A stretch of DNA of 64,000 bases from Angomonas deanei (lineage: Eukaryota; Euglenozoa; Kinetoplastea; Trypanosomatida; Trypanosomatidae), in NCBI GenBank assembly GCA_903995115.1, contig LR877151.1, positions 310,001-374,000 on the forward strand, read 5' to 3'. Both the position numbers and the translations under genes were made by a program. The notes below the pieces were generated by a model. That model saw only the letters and a list, made by a program, of their open reading frames with translations. It ran no database searches and was not told the origin of the DNA. Below, piece after piece: positions 18,496 through 27,986 of this stretch (its first letter is position 1; each line of letters opens with the position of its first letter).

Positions 18496-19422
18496 ATGTC
18501 CCGCAGTGGGAAATCGCCGGAGGATACCAAGCACCCACGTGGAATGAAGCGTACTCGCTCCGGCACCGATATAGCACCTTTTGTAGAGGACTACAGACCC
18601 TACACGAGCGGCATCCTACAGCGTTACCTCCTTCACAAGCACCAAGACGACCACAAGACGCACTGGGACTTTTACTACAAGCAAAACACGGTGAATGGGT
18701 ATAAAGATCGGCACTACATTCTGCGAGAGTTTGTCGAGTTAGGGGCGGCGATTAAAAAGGCAGAATCCTCGAAAGGGGAGGGCGACCAGTTTAGTTGGAT
18801 GGAAGCGGGGTGTGGCGTAGGGAACGCCTTCTTGCCCATCTTCTCAGAGTACGGTCACCTACCGGAGTGGGAACACATGTTAGGGTTTGATATCTCCTCC
18901 GTGGCGGTCGGTTTGTTGGAGAAAAAGATTGACGCCTTAGACAATAAGTGTCTTCAACAAAAAGTAAAACTAATACCACTAGACCCCTGCGAAGTGGAGG
19001 TACACACATCCCCACTGTTCAAGGAGGTGGAACCGGTTCAGTTTGTGTCAATGGTGTTTGTCCTGTGCTCGATCCCTGTGGAGAAACACGAACTGGTTCT
19101 ACGACGCGTCGCGGCCTGCATGAAGAAGGGTGGCGTCTTTTTCTTTAGAGATTACGCCGTCTCCGACCACGCGGAGGAGCGATTTCGCAATCGAAAGGAG
19201 AGCAACCCCCTCGCCGCGGTGAAGTCGGACAACAACACCTTTACCCGCACAAATGGCACGTTGAGCCACTTCTTCTCCGTCGAGGAGGTGACAGCTCTTT
19301 TCACCAAAGTTGGGTTCGAGGTGGTGCAGGTGGGAGAGGTGGAGCGGGAGGTTCAGAACACGAAGCTGAACTTAAATTTGGAACGAAAGTTTGTCCAGGG
19401 CAGATTTGTCCTAAAGGAATGA
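18496..19422 (+). CDS. tRNA m3C methyltransferase (TRM140/METTL2/6 family)
   Basis: The start is ATG 18496 (MSRSGKSPED); the upstream in-frame ATG at 18415 precedes the pyrimidine tract (~18440-18458) and GCAAG acceptor and would be spliced away. The 308-residue product is a class I methyltransferase: an N-terminal THWDFYYKQN...YKDRHYILREF block, the SAM-binding motif MEAGCGVGNAF (~99-109), an acidic strand end LGFDISS, and FVLCSIP in the motif IV/V region. WDxFY and F-KDR-H-L-REF are diagnostic of the TRM140/METTL2/6/8 group that makes 3-methylcytidine at position 32 of the tRNA anticodon loop. A 307-residue single-domain protein is closest in size to METTL6. It is likely cytosolic or nuclear; no targeting signal is seen. 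Confidence 0.85.
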   Translation: MSRSGKSPEDTKHPRGMKRTRSGTDIAPFVEDYRPYTSGILQRYLLHKHQDDHKTHWDFYYKQNTVNGYKDRHYILREFVELGAAIKKAESSKGEGDQFSWMEAGCGVGNAFLPIFSEYGHLPEWEHMLGFDISSVAVGLLEKKIDALDNKCLQQKVKLIPLDPCEVEVHTSPLFKEVEPVQFVSMVFVLCSIPVEKHELVLRRVAACMKKGGVFFFRDYAVSDHAEERFRNRKESNPLAAVKSDNNTFTRTNGTLSHFFSVEEVTALFTKVGFEVVQVGEVEREVQNTKLNLNLERKFVQGRFVLKE

Positions 19423-19613
19423 ACCATCATCTTCCTTATTTTTATCTGTACAGTAAACCGATACGAAATATAGATGAACTACCAATTCACTTGGTGAGAC
19501 CCTTCACGAAAGATGATTTACATCCTCGGGCATATCCATCTTTCCGATTTACGTTTCTCTGTCTCTCTCTCTTGATAATAGCCACCGGTATCGTTGTGTT
19601 TGGATTCCTATCG

Positions 19614-21596
19614 ATGGGTGTTCATGGCTTGTGGCGTTTGCTGGACACTTTTGGAGAGGTCAGTCGGCCGGAGGACTGGAAAGGGAAAAAAGTGGCCATT
19701 GATGCCAGTATCTGGATGGCACAATTCAGGGCACAAAAGGGGGCAAACGGGGAAACCTCCGAAACCGTTATTTTGGAAGGATTTCTCAATCGCATTCTGA
19801 AGCTGTTGTTTTATGAGATCGAGGCTGTGTTTGTGTTTGATGGTGCCGCGGGATCGTCGAAGCAGGCAGAACACAAGCGGCGTGCGGCGGCGAGGGAGGC
19901 GCTCTACCAGGCACAAGTCCGTCGTAAGGCTAGGGAAATTGTGTCTGCTCAGGTCGCCTCAGGTGCGCTTTCACTCCACGATTTGGAAAAGGTGGAAGGA
20001 ACACCCCAACCACAAGCCGAAACAGCGCCGGCCGACCATAAAACCGAATTGCCAGCGAAAAAAGAAAAACTCCCTGGCAACTATACCAACTACATCCCCG
20101 TTGCTAAAAAGCGGAGACGAGTGGTCGCCCCGAACCGCATCTCCGCCTCGTCCACGCTGAACTTTTTAGAAGACGCAAAAGAGTTTTTGATGGAACGGAA
20201 GAAAGGAGAGGACAAGGTGAAGTACAACACGCTGAAAGACACAACCACATCCCTGTTTTTGGGCCCTCGCTTTGCGGTGGACGAAGGAGCGAAAGTGAAG
20301 AGAATAAAAAACGAAACCTCCGTGGATGAGGAAGACAGGGAGGTGATCGACGCGGACGACTCCTCCGACAGCGATGGCTCTAGTTGTGTCGCGGTGGAGG
20401 ACGTGGACGACGAAAGTGTGGTGACAGTCACCGACAGCCACTCCGCGTACGAGGTGGACTCTAGCAGTGAGTCGGTACCGTCGCTCCTGCTCTCTCAAGG
20501 GGAGGAGGAAGGGTGGCCCCTCTCCGATGTCGGTAGTGAGGAAGAGACCGAGCCCACGCAGCTTGGCTTTACCCCATGGAACCCAGGGACCCAGCTGATG
20601 CATCCCGCTCGGCCCAATCTCTCGCAGAGCAGCGATGAGTTCGCCCCAGTGCAGATTAAAAAGGTTCCCCCACACCCTGTGAAAGGGACGTACACGGCCC
20701 CCCAACCGGTCCGCCCGTCGAAGGAACAACCGGTACCGTTTGAGCTAGTAAACATTATAGAGCTGATCCAGTGCTGCGGTATGTCCTACATTGTGAGTCC
20801 ATCGGAATCCGACTCTCAGTGTGCCTTTTTGAACACCAATGGCCTCGTCGACGCTGTCTTCACGGAGGACAGTGACGTGGTGGTGCACGGCGCCCCTGTG
20901 GTGTTGAGGGGCTTCTTCTCCGCCTCGCGACAAGTGGTCCGCTACAATCTGCACGAACTTCGTGTTTGCGGTTTGACGAAAACGGTGTTTGTTTCCCTCG
21001 CGCACCTCCTTGGGTGTGACTACACCGAGGGGGTGCCGGGGATTGGCGTCATTGGGGCTCTCGCGGCGATAGCGGCGGCGTGGCCGCCCAAACTGGAGCG
21101 GCCCGAGGTCGAGGCGGAGTGTGTCATGGACCTTCTCGCTCGGTGGAGCGCTCTTGCCAAGAACCCTCCATCCTCCTTTGCGACCGCAGATGAACAAATG
21201 ACCGTTCTGCAGTGGACCATCGCGAGCCACCACGCCAACGCGTGGAGCGCCCTTCTCATTCCAAAAACATTCCCCGACCGCGACGTCGTGGAGGCCTTCT
21301 ACTTCCCCAAGGTGGACACCGATCCGTCTTCCTTCACCGCCTCTTCGCCCGATTTTGAAGCCATCCGAATGTTCGCGGGCTCGCGGGGTCTGTTGGGTGC
21401 GCATTGGATGCGACAGCGGCTGGACATTGTACGGCAAGCCTACGCGGCAGGGGAGAAGGGTGTTCAGCCGACGGATCAAAAAACACTGGACGAGTTTGGG
21501 TTGACCACACGCGTGCGGGAAAAGTGGATCTATAAAAAACAGTCCCCAAAGTATGCAAAGGCGCTCGAAAATTTGAGACAATGCATGTCCGATTGA
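19614..21596 (+). CDS. XPG: XPG/Rad2-family nucleotide-excision-repair endonuclease
   Basis: The start is ATG 19614 (MGVHGLWRLLDTFG), the classical FEN/XPG N-terminus. The in-frame extension from 19419 is a hydrophobic sequence from the splice tract (TTTCTCTGTCTCTCTCTCTT, then GATAATAG) and is rejected. Of 660 residues, 1-110 are the N domain with VAIDAS and VFVFDG (metal-binding Asp). Residues ~110-375 form an acidic, disordered spacer. Residues ~376-520 are the I domain: SPSESDSQCAFL, TEDSDVVVHG and GCDYTEGVPGIG with its helix-two-turn-helix. The catalytic acids are present, except that the second Glu of the usual EAE motif is Asp here (ESD). XPG cuts 3' of DNA lesions. The spacer is much shorter than in human XPG (1,186 aa), so GEN1 or Exo1 kin are alternatives, but the internal spacer favours XPG. 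Confidence 0.85.
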   Translation: MGVHGLWRLLDTFGEVSRPEDWKGKKVAIDASIWMAQFRAQKGANGETSETVILEGFLNRILKLLFYEIEAVFVFDGAAGSSKQAEHKRRAAAREALYQAQVRRKAREIVSAQVASGALSLHDLEKVEGTPQPQAETAPADHKTELPAKKEKLPGNYTNYIPVAKKRRRVVAPNRISASSTLNFLEDAKEFLMERKKGEDKVKYNTLKDTTTSLFLGPRFAVDEGAKVKRIKNETSVDEEDREVIDADDSSDSDGSSCVAVEDVDDESVVTVTDSHSAYEVDSSSESVPSLLLSQGEEEGWPLSDVGSEEETEPTQLGFTPWNPGTQLMHPARPNLSQSSDEFAPVQIKKVPPHPVKGTYTAPQPVRPSKEQPVPFELVNIIELIQCCGMSYIVSPSESDSQCAFLNTNGLVDAVFTEDSDVVVHGAPVVLRGFFSASRQVVRYNLHELRVCGLTKTVFVSLAHLLGCDYTEGVPGIGVIGALAAIAAAWPPKLERPEVEAECVMDLLARWSALAKNPPSSFATADEQMTVLQWTIASHHANAWSALLIPKTFPDRDVVEAFYFPKVDTDPSSFTASSPDFEAIRMFAGSRGLLGAHWMRQRLDIVRQAYAAGEKGVQPTDQKTLDEFGLTTRVREKWIYKKQSPKYAKALENLRQCMSD

Positions 21597-21807
21597 GGCA
21601 ATAGTGTGTCATACTATTTGGCTGTTTATTCAGCTTGTACAGTACGGTTATTATGATTAATAGGAAGCGCAATGGATAAAAGTTCCATCAGACTATTCCA
21701 TATACGGACCTGATTAAAACGGCAATACTTTTTCTCTCTAAATCTCCAAGAAGAATAAGAAAAAACTAGATCACAAAAGAAAGCGTTGTAAGTGTCCACT
21801 GAGCGAA

Positions 21808-23486
21808 ATGTCGAAGCCGGTCCGGGACACACCTTTGAATGACTCCACCGAAGTGCCATGCGAGGCGGAGACAGGGAGCGCTACCAGCCAGGGCAATCAC
21901 CTCTTGAGTGAGGACATCAGCACCCTCAAGTTAGCGGGGCATATTCTCATTCTGAGTATTCCCCTCGGCATTAGTGCGGTCGCCCAGATATCCGTCGGAT
22001 CGGTGTTAGTTGCCTTTGTCGGTCGCATGGTAGGGGTGGAACAGCTAGGTGCCACCTCACTGGCGTTTGGCCTCCTGTACTGCACGGCCATGTCGCTGGC
22101 GTCGGGGTGCTCCGGGGCGTTAGAGACCATGCTGTCCTACACGTTCGGCAAAAACCCCAATAGCAAGCTGTTCGGCGTCTATACGCAGCGCATGCTATTG
22201 CTGTTGCTCATTATTGCGTTCGTGGTCGGGCCCTTTTTAGCCTTCTCGGATATCTTTCTGATTGCCATCCACCAGGATCCCACGGTGGCGCATTACACCG
22301 GGGTCTTTTGCCGTACGGCACTGATTGGGGTCTTCCCGGCCATGTCGCTAGAGGTGGTGCGCCGCTACTTTGCTTGTCAGCACTTGAACAACCCGCTGTC
22401 GGTCAATTTGGTGGCCGCCGCGCTCGTCTTCCCTTTTATGGTATACGGACTCATCTCCGCGTTTGGTTTCGTCGGTGCCCCCCTGGCCTGGTCCCTACTG
22501 CAGATCATTATGCCAACATCCCTCGTGGTGTACATGTACGTGACCAAGATCTACAAGCGAACGTGGGGCGGGTGGGACAAGAGTGCCATACGAAATTGGG
22601 GACCGCTGTGCAAACTGGCCTTTCCCTCCATGGCCATGCAACTCAGCGAGTGGGGCTCCTTGGAGGTGAACTGCGTGACGGCTGGGTTCGCCACACCACC
22701 GCAGCTGGCGGCCTTTAGTACGGTGTACATGCTCTCCGGTATCTTATGGAGCTTTTCCTCCGGGCTGTACATTATGGTGTCGGTGCTGGTGGGAAAGTCG
22801 ATTGGTGAGGGAAACAGTCTTCTGGGCCGTCGCTGTGCGCTCATTTGTCTGTTTTTCACCATCTGTTTTGGTATTCTGGACAACGTGATTCTCGTCACCC
22901 TCCGGCACCAGATCCCACGCCTCTTCACCGACAACGAGGAGGCACTTGCCACGTTCCCCACCCTACTCCCCTTCTTCTGCGTCTACCACGTGTTCGACCT
23001 GATCCAGAGTTGCATGATGGGCGTCCTTCGTGGCTGCGGCATGCAGTCCTTGGGGCGGTCGCGATCACATTGGTGTTTTCGATTGTTGGCGTACCGCTGG
23101 GCATTATTGTCTTCTTCACGACAGAGATGGGGGTGGCCGCCCTCTGGCTGGGCCCCGCGGTGGGTGTGACGCTCGTCGGCTTCCCCATGTACATTTACCT
23201 CTTCTTTTTCTACATCAAGTGGGACTCCATCACCCTGCCAGATGAGGAGGTGGACATCAACCTCTCCGACGACGAGCAGACGTGGCGGGAGACGCACCCC
23301 GTGAGCGAGGTGGACCCCAGCGAGGCGCACGGCTCCGAGTTTGAGGTGTTGGAGAATGATTCCTTCTCCTTCGCCCCCCACCGCGGCATCCTCACGAGCG
23401 GGTGGATTGGGAGCACGCATGTGGACTCTCCAGTAGAACCGACGAATAGATCCAAGACACCACGTTCGACCCACTCCGTCCATTAG
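21808..23486 (+). pseudogene. MATE-family transporter, disrupted by a one-base frameshift
   Basis: Residues 1-~415 are read from ATG 21808 up to about 23050, and the rest in another frame to the stop at 23486. The first part has about ten hydrophobic helices and MATE features: VAQISVGSVLVAFVGRMVG, SGCSGALETMLSYTFG, RTWGGWDKSAI and SMAMQLSEWGSLEVN. After the shift the chain continues VAITLVFSIVGVPLGIIVFF and EMGVAALWLGPAVGV, which align residue for residue with the intact paralogue at 27987. The break lies in the G-run 23052-23055, which has four Gs where five would keep the frame (LGAVAIT). MATE proteins export organic cations and drugs against H+ or Na+. As the only lesion is a homopolymer slip, it may be an assembly error and the gene may be functional. 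Confidence 0.85.
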
Positions 23487-23888
23487 CCATCACACACAAA
23501 CCGTTTCGATGTTTTTTTGTGCGGTCATGACACCTCTGTTTCTTCCTATGCGGAGAAAGAGGAAGATGCTGTCGCCACTAAATTCCCTTTTTTTTTTTTT
23601 CTACACTAATTTCGGTAATTTTTTTTTTTTTTCTTCCATGAAAACATTAACCCTAATTCTTTTTTTTTTTTTCAAATTTTGTTATCGGTTGGATAGGGCC
23701 TACCAGTTTGAGCGAATCATTATTGTACATTTTTAACGTAAAACGAAAAAAAAAAAAATAGGTGGTTGTGCTGCGTGCGTATGATATGTGAGTTGGATTC
23801 CTTTCCGTCCGAAAATCCCCTTGCTATTATTATCTCCTCCCTCTCCCTCTCCCCTTTCCTTTTTCTGTTCTTTATTAATAGTTGAAGT
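23487..23888 (+). other. Intergenic spacer with four long T-runs
   Basis: T-rich runs occur near 23589-23600, 23620-23632, 23660-23672 and an A-run at 23746-23758. A long pyrimidine tract (TCTCCTCCCTCTCCCTCTCC and following, 23840-23872) with TAATAG precedes ATG 23889. No gene is seen. Confidence 0.5.
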
Positions 23889-26800
23889 ATGTCTAATCAC
23901 AGTGGTTATTCTACACCGGAACAATCGCCAAGTGTTCCGCCGTCAAAAAAGGTTTCCAACGTCGAACCGGCCAACACCAGTTTGACGTGTGGTCCCGATG
24001 ACTCTGGTAAGCGCAACAGCAAGCCCCGTCCCCCGTCCATCTTTGCGCAAGAGGTCCCAGCCTTCCGCGATGACGCCGCCGCTAACAAGAGGGAAGGCAA
24101 CATGAACGACTTCCAGTTCAACGACAATGTTGAAACGGAGTCGTTGGACAGCTTCGGTCTGCCGCGCTATGAGAAGAGGTATGCGACCGGTGGTCCTGGT
24201 ACCGACGAAAACCGTGCCAGCGACATGAGCGTGCCCTGGTACCTCAGAGACACCGGCAAGTCTCGCTCTTGCACCTTTTTCGACTCCCTCCGCTCACCCC
24301 AGTTTTGGAAGCAGTTCGAGTTCGCCACACGTATTACCGCCATCGCGGTTCTCGTTCCCTCCGCCATTATCGCCGCTAGACTAGAGCACAATCCGTTCGT
24401 TTCCCCCTTTATGGTGATTTCCTCTACCGTGCTTGCCGCCAAGGGTTCCGTGGGTGAAGCAGTGGCCTATCTGTTCTCCTGGACTCGTGCCGGCTGCTTC
24501 TGGCTCCCCTTCGCCGTCGTCGGGGCGGCCCTCGATCTCGGTAACCACATGGCAGGGTGGTGCGTCTACTATACCGGTGCGCTCATCATCATGGCCATGT
24601 TCACGGAGGCGATCGTGATGCGTATCTGTCTGCTCCTGTTCAACAGTTGCATGGTGGGTCTCCTCGTGGACACCTCCCGTGGCGTTGAATTCCCCTGCCG
24701 AGTCATGGTGGACTGGTGCATTGGTACCGGTCTCTGCACGGTGGCCGCCTTCTTCCCGTACCCGATCTTCTGCAAGACCGAAGCACACAAGAAGTTGGGC
24801 CAGATTGCGAAGAATACCGGTACCGCCTTCCGTGGCCTCGTGCACTCGTTCTGGAGTCCATCCAACGTGGACAGAAGTATGGCCATGTCTAAAGTGAAGA
24901 CCATGACCGAGTCGCTGGACCACCTGCTTCCCCAGTTCGAGCACAGCCAAGCCTTCGCCTTCTTTGAGTTCTTCTTCGAGTCCTCCGAGGCACGACAACT
25001 GCGCGACGTCAAGTTCAACCTCTTCTCGCACCTTCGTGTCAACCTTAGCAGCATGACCCGCGTGCTCGACATGGTGGAGGAGAACCCCGAAGCCATCGAC
25101 GACTCCGACCGCTCCACCGCTTTCGGTGAGGTCCTTGCCCCCCACCTCGACGAGGTTGCCGAGTCCTTTGACATCATCATGGAACAGCTGTCCCGCTCTC
25201 ACCGAAAGAAGTCCGTGATGGACCTGAAGCCGCACTTCGACGCCTTCAAGGACCACGTGGAGGACTTGGAGAACGCCTACCTCAAGGCTCGCCGCACCCT
25301 CTTCTACGAGTACACGTCCGACACGATTGAAAGTTTCGTCCCTCTCATGACCTTCTACCTCTTCACCGTGATCTGCTTCCGCGATACGATTGAGATTTTC
25401 GAGGATGAGGTCCGCAAGTTCAAGCCGAGCACGTCGTCGATTATTAAGGGTATCTTCAACAAGGTCGCGTGGATTCCGCTGAAGGAGAATTTGGAGTTTT
25501 TGAAGAACCTCTTCAGCAAGCATGACCGACAGGATGTGCAGCGTGTGATTGAGGCGGTCAAGGTCAGTGGGGCGATGATTCTCACGATTGGTTTCTCGTA
25601 CCTTATCAAGATTGACAAGGCGTCCTTCTCTGGCCCGAACATTATTGCCTTCGTGTCCGGTTCGAACCCCGTCGAGGCCGTTCAAGCATCTATCGTTCGT
25701 CTCACCGGCTGTCTCTTGGGTACGGTGCTTGGTTTCTTCGCCGGCAGCTTTTCCGTCACCCCCGTCCAGCGTGTCGCCTCCCTGTGTACCTTGATGTTCT
25801 GCGGTACCTTCCTTCGTAACGATAAAGAGTATGGTGTCATGTCCGTGTACGGTATGTTCGTTCTCATCCCCCTTGATAGTATTCTCGAAACCACCGTTAC
25901 CGACACCGTCGCGCGTATGAACCAGAACACATTCGGTATCTTCATTTACCTCTTTGTCAGCGCCCTCATCTTCCCGCTTTCCCCGAGCAAGATTCTTCGC
26001 CTGAAGCGTGCCAACGTGCTTCGCTCCATGAGCACGGCGGTAGGACAGATGATGAAGCTCTTTGTGACGCCCACCGTGAGCCAAGTCGGAATAGACAACA
26101 TCCGCATGCCCAGTGACGGCCTGTTTGAGGAAACCTCCGACAGCAACGATCAGAGCAATGGTAAACCGCAGCTGTCCAACCGGTCGATCCACATGATGTT
26201 CTCCAATGACGGCCCCATGGAGGCACTGGAGAAGAGTATCAACAACACGATTAAGCGACTGAAGGGGACGAAACCGTTTATGGGCTTCGCCAAGGACGAG
26301 CGAACGATTGTTGAGATCAACTACCCCGTCAAGTCCTGCGAGAGCACGTACCTCCACATGTACCGCATGACCTTTCTTCTCAAGACCATGTGGATGAGTT
26401 GGAATGTGATCCGGAGTCAGAGACGGCTAACGAAGGAGACGCAGCACATTATGAACAGCCTAGGCCCCATCGCCTCCGACCTCTCCAGCGCCTTCGCCAA
26501 GTTTGTAGATTTGATGACGTATATGATTGAAAACCCGAGGGTCAACTTGGAGGGAGACTTGACCAAGGTCATCCTCGACTTGATCGAGTGCGCGAACGAG
26601 CTGGAGCGCCGCAAGTCGCAGCTCATTCTCATTGTCATTAACGAGAGTGTCGCCCAGTACCGTGGGGCGGACAGTGCCCCGCTAGACCTAGGAAAGGGCA
26701 ATAGCTCCCCCGAGGACTCCACGCAGCCATCCACCGCCTCCTCCTCTTTCATTAAGCCCATGCCCACTCGCCCCTCCTCTACCATCTACACCAAGAGCAG

Positions 26801-27131
26801 GAGCGGTCTGCAGCGGTCACGGACGTTTGATGTGCTGGGCGCGCAATCCCCCACCACCTACCACTCCATGCTCGATAGAGAAAATTTCCAGGTATCGCCG
26901 TCGGTGAAGAATGTCACCATCGAGGACTACATGCGTCGTCACCACTCCACCGAGCACATTGCCGCCGGTGAGCCCGTCTCCCTCCCCGCCAACTTTAATT
27001 TCCCCGTTTCCTCCGAGGATGTGGAGGGCCTACACTCCTTCTGTTTATGTATGAGCATGTTCGCCAATGAGACGAGAATGTTGACGATGAGTCTAGACAC
27101 CATGTTAGATCTTCTGCGCACCAGGTCCTAA
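23889..27131 (+). CDS. FUSC/aromatic acid exporter-type membrane protein
   Basis: A 1,080-residue protein. Residues 1-~135 are a polar N-terminus. A first membrane block spans ~147-300 (ITAIAVLVPSAIIAARL, FMVISSTVLAAKG, LIIMAMFTEAIVMRICLLL), with the phrase NPFVSPFMVISSTVLAAKGS typical of the FUSC fold. A soluble helical region (~300-550) follows, then a second membrane block (~560-720: GAMILTIGFSYLIKID, GPNIIAFVSGSNPVEAV, GCLLGTVLGFFAGSF, GIFIYLFVSALIFPLSP), and a long C-terminal domain with a Ser-rich tail. The duplicated 'membrane block + soluble domain' plan and length match eukaryotic ArAE/FUSC proteins such as fungal Bre4-like ones; bacterial members export aromatic acids or give fusaric-acid resistance. 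The substrate here is unknown. Codons are strongly biased to C-ending, suggesting high expression. It lies between two MATE exporters. Confidence 0.75.
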   Translation: MSNHSGYSTPEQSPSVPPSKKVSNVEPANTSLTCGPDDSGKRNSKPRPPSIFAQEVPAFRDDAAANKREGNMNDFQFNDNVETESLDSFGLPRYEKRYATGGPGTDENRASDMSVPWYLRDTGKSRSCTFFDSLRSPQFWKQFEFATRITAIAVLVPSAIIAARLEHNPFVSPFMVISSTVLAAKGSVGEAVAYLFSWTRAGCFWLPFAVVGAALDLGNHMAGWCVYYTGALIIMAMFTEAIVMRICLLLFNSCMVGLLVDTSRGVEFPCRVMVDWCIGTGLCTVAAFFPYPIFCKTEAHKKLGQIAKNTGTAFRGLVHSFWSPSNVDRSMAMSKVKTMTESLDHLLPQFEHSQAFAFFEFFFESSEARQLRDVKFNLFSHLRVNLSSMTRVLDMVEENPEAIDDSDRSTAFGEVLAPHLDEVAESFDIIMEQLSRSHRKKSVMDLKPHFDAFKDHVEDLENAYLKARRTLFYEYTSDTIESFVPLMTFYLFTVICFRDTIEIFEDEVRKFKPSTSSIIKGIFNKVAWIPLKENLEFLKNLFSKHDRQDVQRVIEAVKVSGAMILTIGFSYLIKIDKASFSGPNIIAFVSGSNPVEAVQASIVRLTGCLLGTVLGFFAGSFSVTPVQRVASLCTLMFCGTFLRNDKEYGVMSVYGMFVLIPLDSILETTVTDTVARMNQNTFGIFIYLFVSALIFPLSPSKILRLKRANVLRSMSTAVGQMMKLFVTPTVSQVGIDNIRMPSDGLFEETSDSNDQSNGKPQLSNRSIHMMFSNDGPMEALEKSINNTIKRLKGTKPFMGFAKDERTIVEINYPVKSCESTYLHMYRMTFLLKTMWMSWNVIRSQRRLTKETQHIMNSLGPIASDLSSAFAKFVDLMTYMIENPRVNLEGDLTKVILDLIECANELERRKSQLILIVINESVAQYRGADSAPLDLGKGNSSPEDSTQPSTASSSFIKPMPTRPSSTIYTKSRSGLQRSRTFDVLGAQSPTTYHSMLDRENFQVSPSVKNVTIEDYMRRHHSTEHIAAGEPVSLPANFNFPVSSEDVEGLHSFCLCMSMFANETRMLTMSLDTMLDLLRTRS

Positions 27132-27986
27132 AAAAGCATCTTTTTTTTCATTGAGTTCTTTTTTTACTGTTTTTGTAAAAAAGAAATATTTTATACCCAC
27201 CCCCTCCCCGTCTTTTTTTTTTTTAAAAAAAAATATCAAAAAATATATTTTATTGTTGTTGATTCTTCGATTTTTTTATTATTAATTTTTATTTCGCGTG
27301 TGTATCTGTTGTACAACCCCAATATTTTTAAATAATGTAGCTTGCCGAATCACCCGAATCTCAGCAGACATACAACTCCATCAAAAGATAAGTAAGAAAA
27401 AACAAACAGTATATTATACAAGTCATACCTCGGAAAAAAAAAAGAACATAATATTATATAGTATTACAGTGTTATAAAACCTTAAGCATCCCTCTTTTTT
27501 TTTTCTTTTTTTTTTCCATCAATGAATATACGATGTGGTAGACTAAAAAATGGATAGTAAAAAAAAAAAAAAGATCGATTAAGAAATAACAAGAACTTGC
27601 CGAAAAGTTAAGCTTCAAAAGATTTTCGTTCATTTTTTTTTTTTTTCAGTTATTCTCAAAGGGATATATATAGGCGACGTGCGATAAATAAATATATATC
27701 AATAACTGTACTGTTTTTTTTTTTTTTTACTGATTTAATTTTCCCGTTAATATTACCGCAAATCAAAAGTAAAGAGTAATCCTGTCCAATCACAACAACA
27801 TCACTCTTGCGAAAAACAACACTATGACGCCTTTTTTTGTTTTGGTTTCATTGACATATTCTCCCACTCCTTTTTTATAGTAAGTTTTGATTTTACTGGG
27901 CCCAACGCCAGTATTATTTTATTTGTCGTAGAACAACACCCATCAAAAAAAAAGAATTCGGTTTTACGCATTTTGTCGATTACACC
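27132..27986 (+). other. 855-bp AT-rich intergenic spacer
   Basis: Very AT-rich with many homopolymers, including T12 joined to A9 (27213-27233), T-runs near 27493-27517, 27633-27648 and 27713-27729, and a TATATA element at 27664-27671. No open frame of coding character, no tRNA-like or snoRNA-like box structure recognised. It probably holds the long 3' UTR of the FUSC gene and the 5' UTR of the MATE gene. Confidence 0.5.

Noticed and set aside
19419-19613. N-terminal extension of XPG with a hydrophobic segment that could look like a membrane anchor
   Set aside because: The stretch overlaps the pyrimidine tract and acceptor, and MGVHGLW is the universal XPG/FEN start.
24381-26357. Long open frame of 658 codons on the minus strand inside the FUSC gene
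   Set aside because: It is the exact antisense of a well-supported membrane protein gene with strong C-ending codon bias, which suppresses stops on the opposite strand; its translation is His/Glu/Gly-rich with no recognisable domain, and no other gene uses the minus strand.
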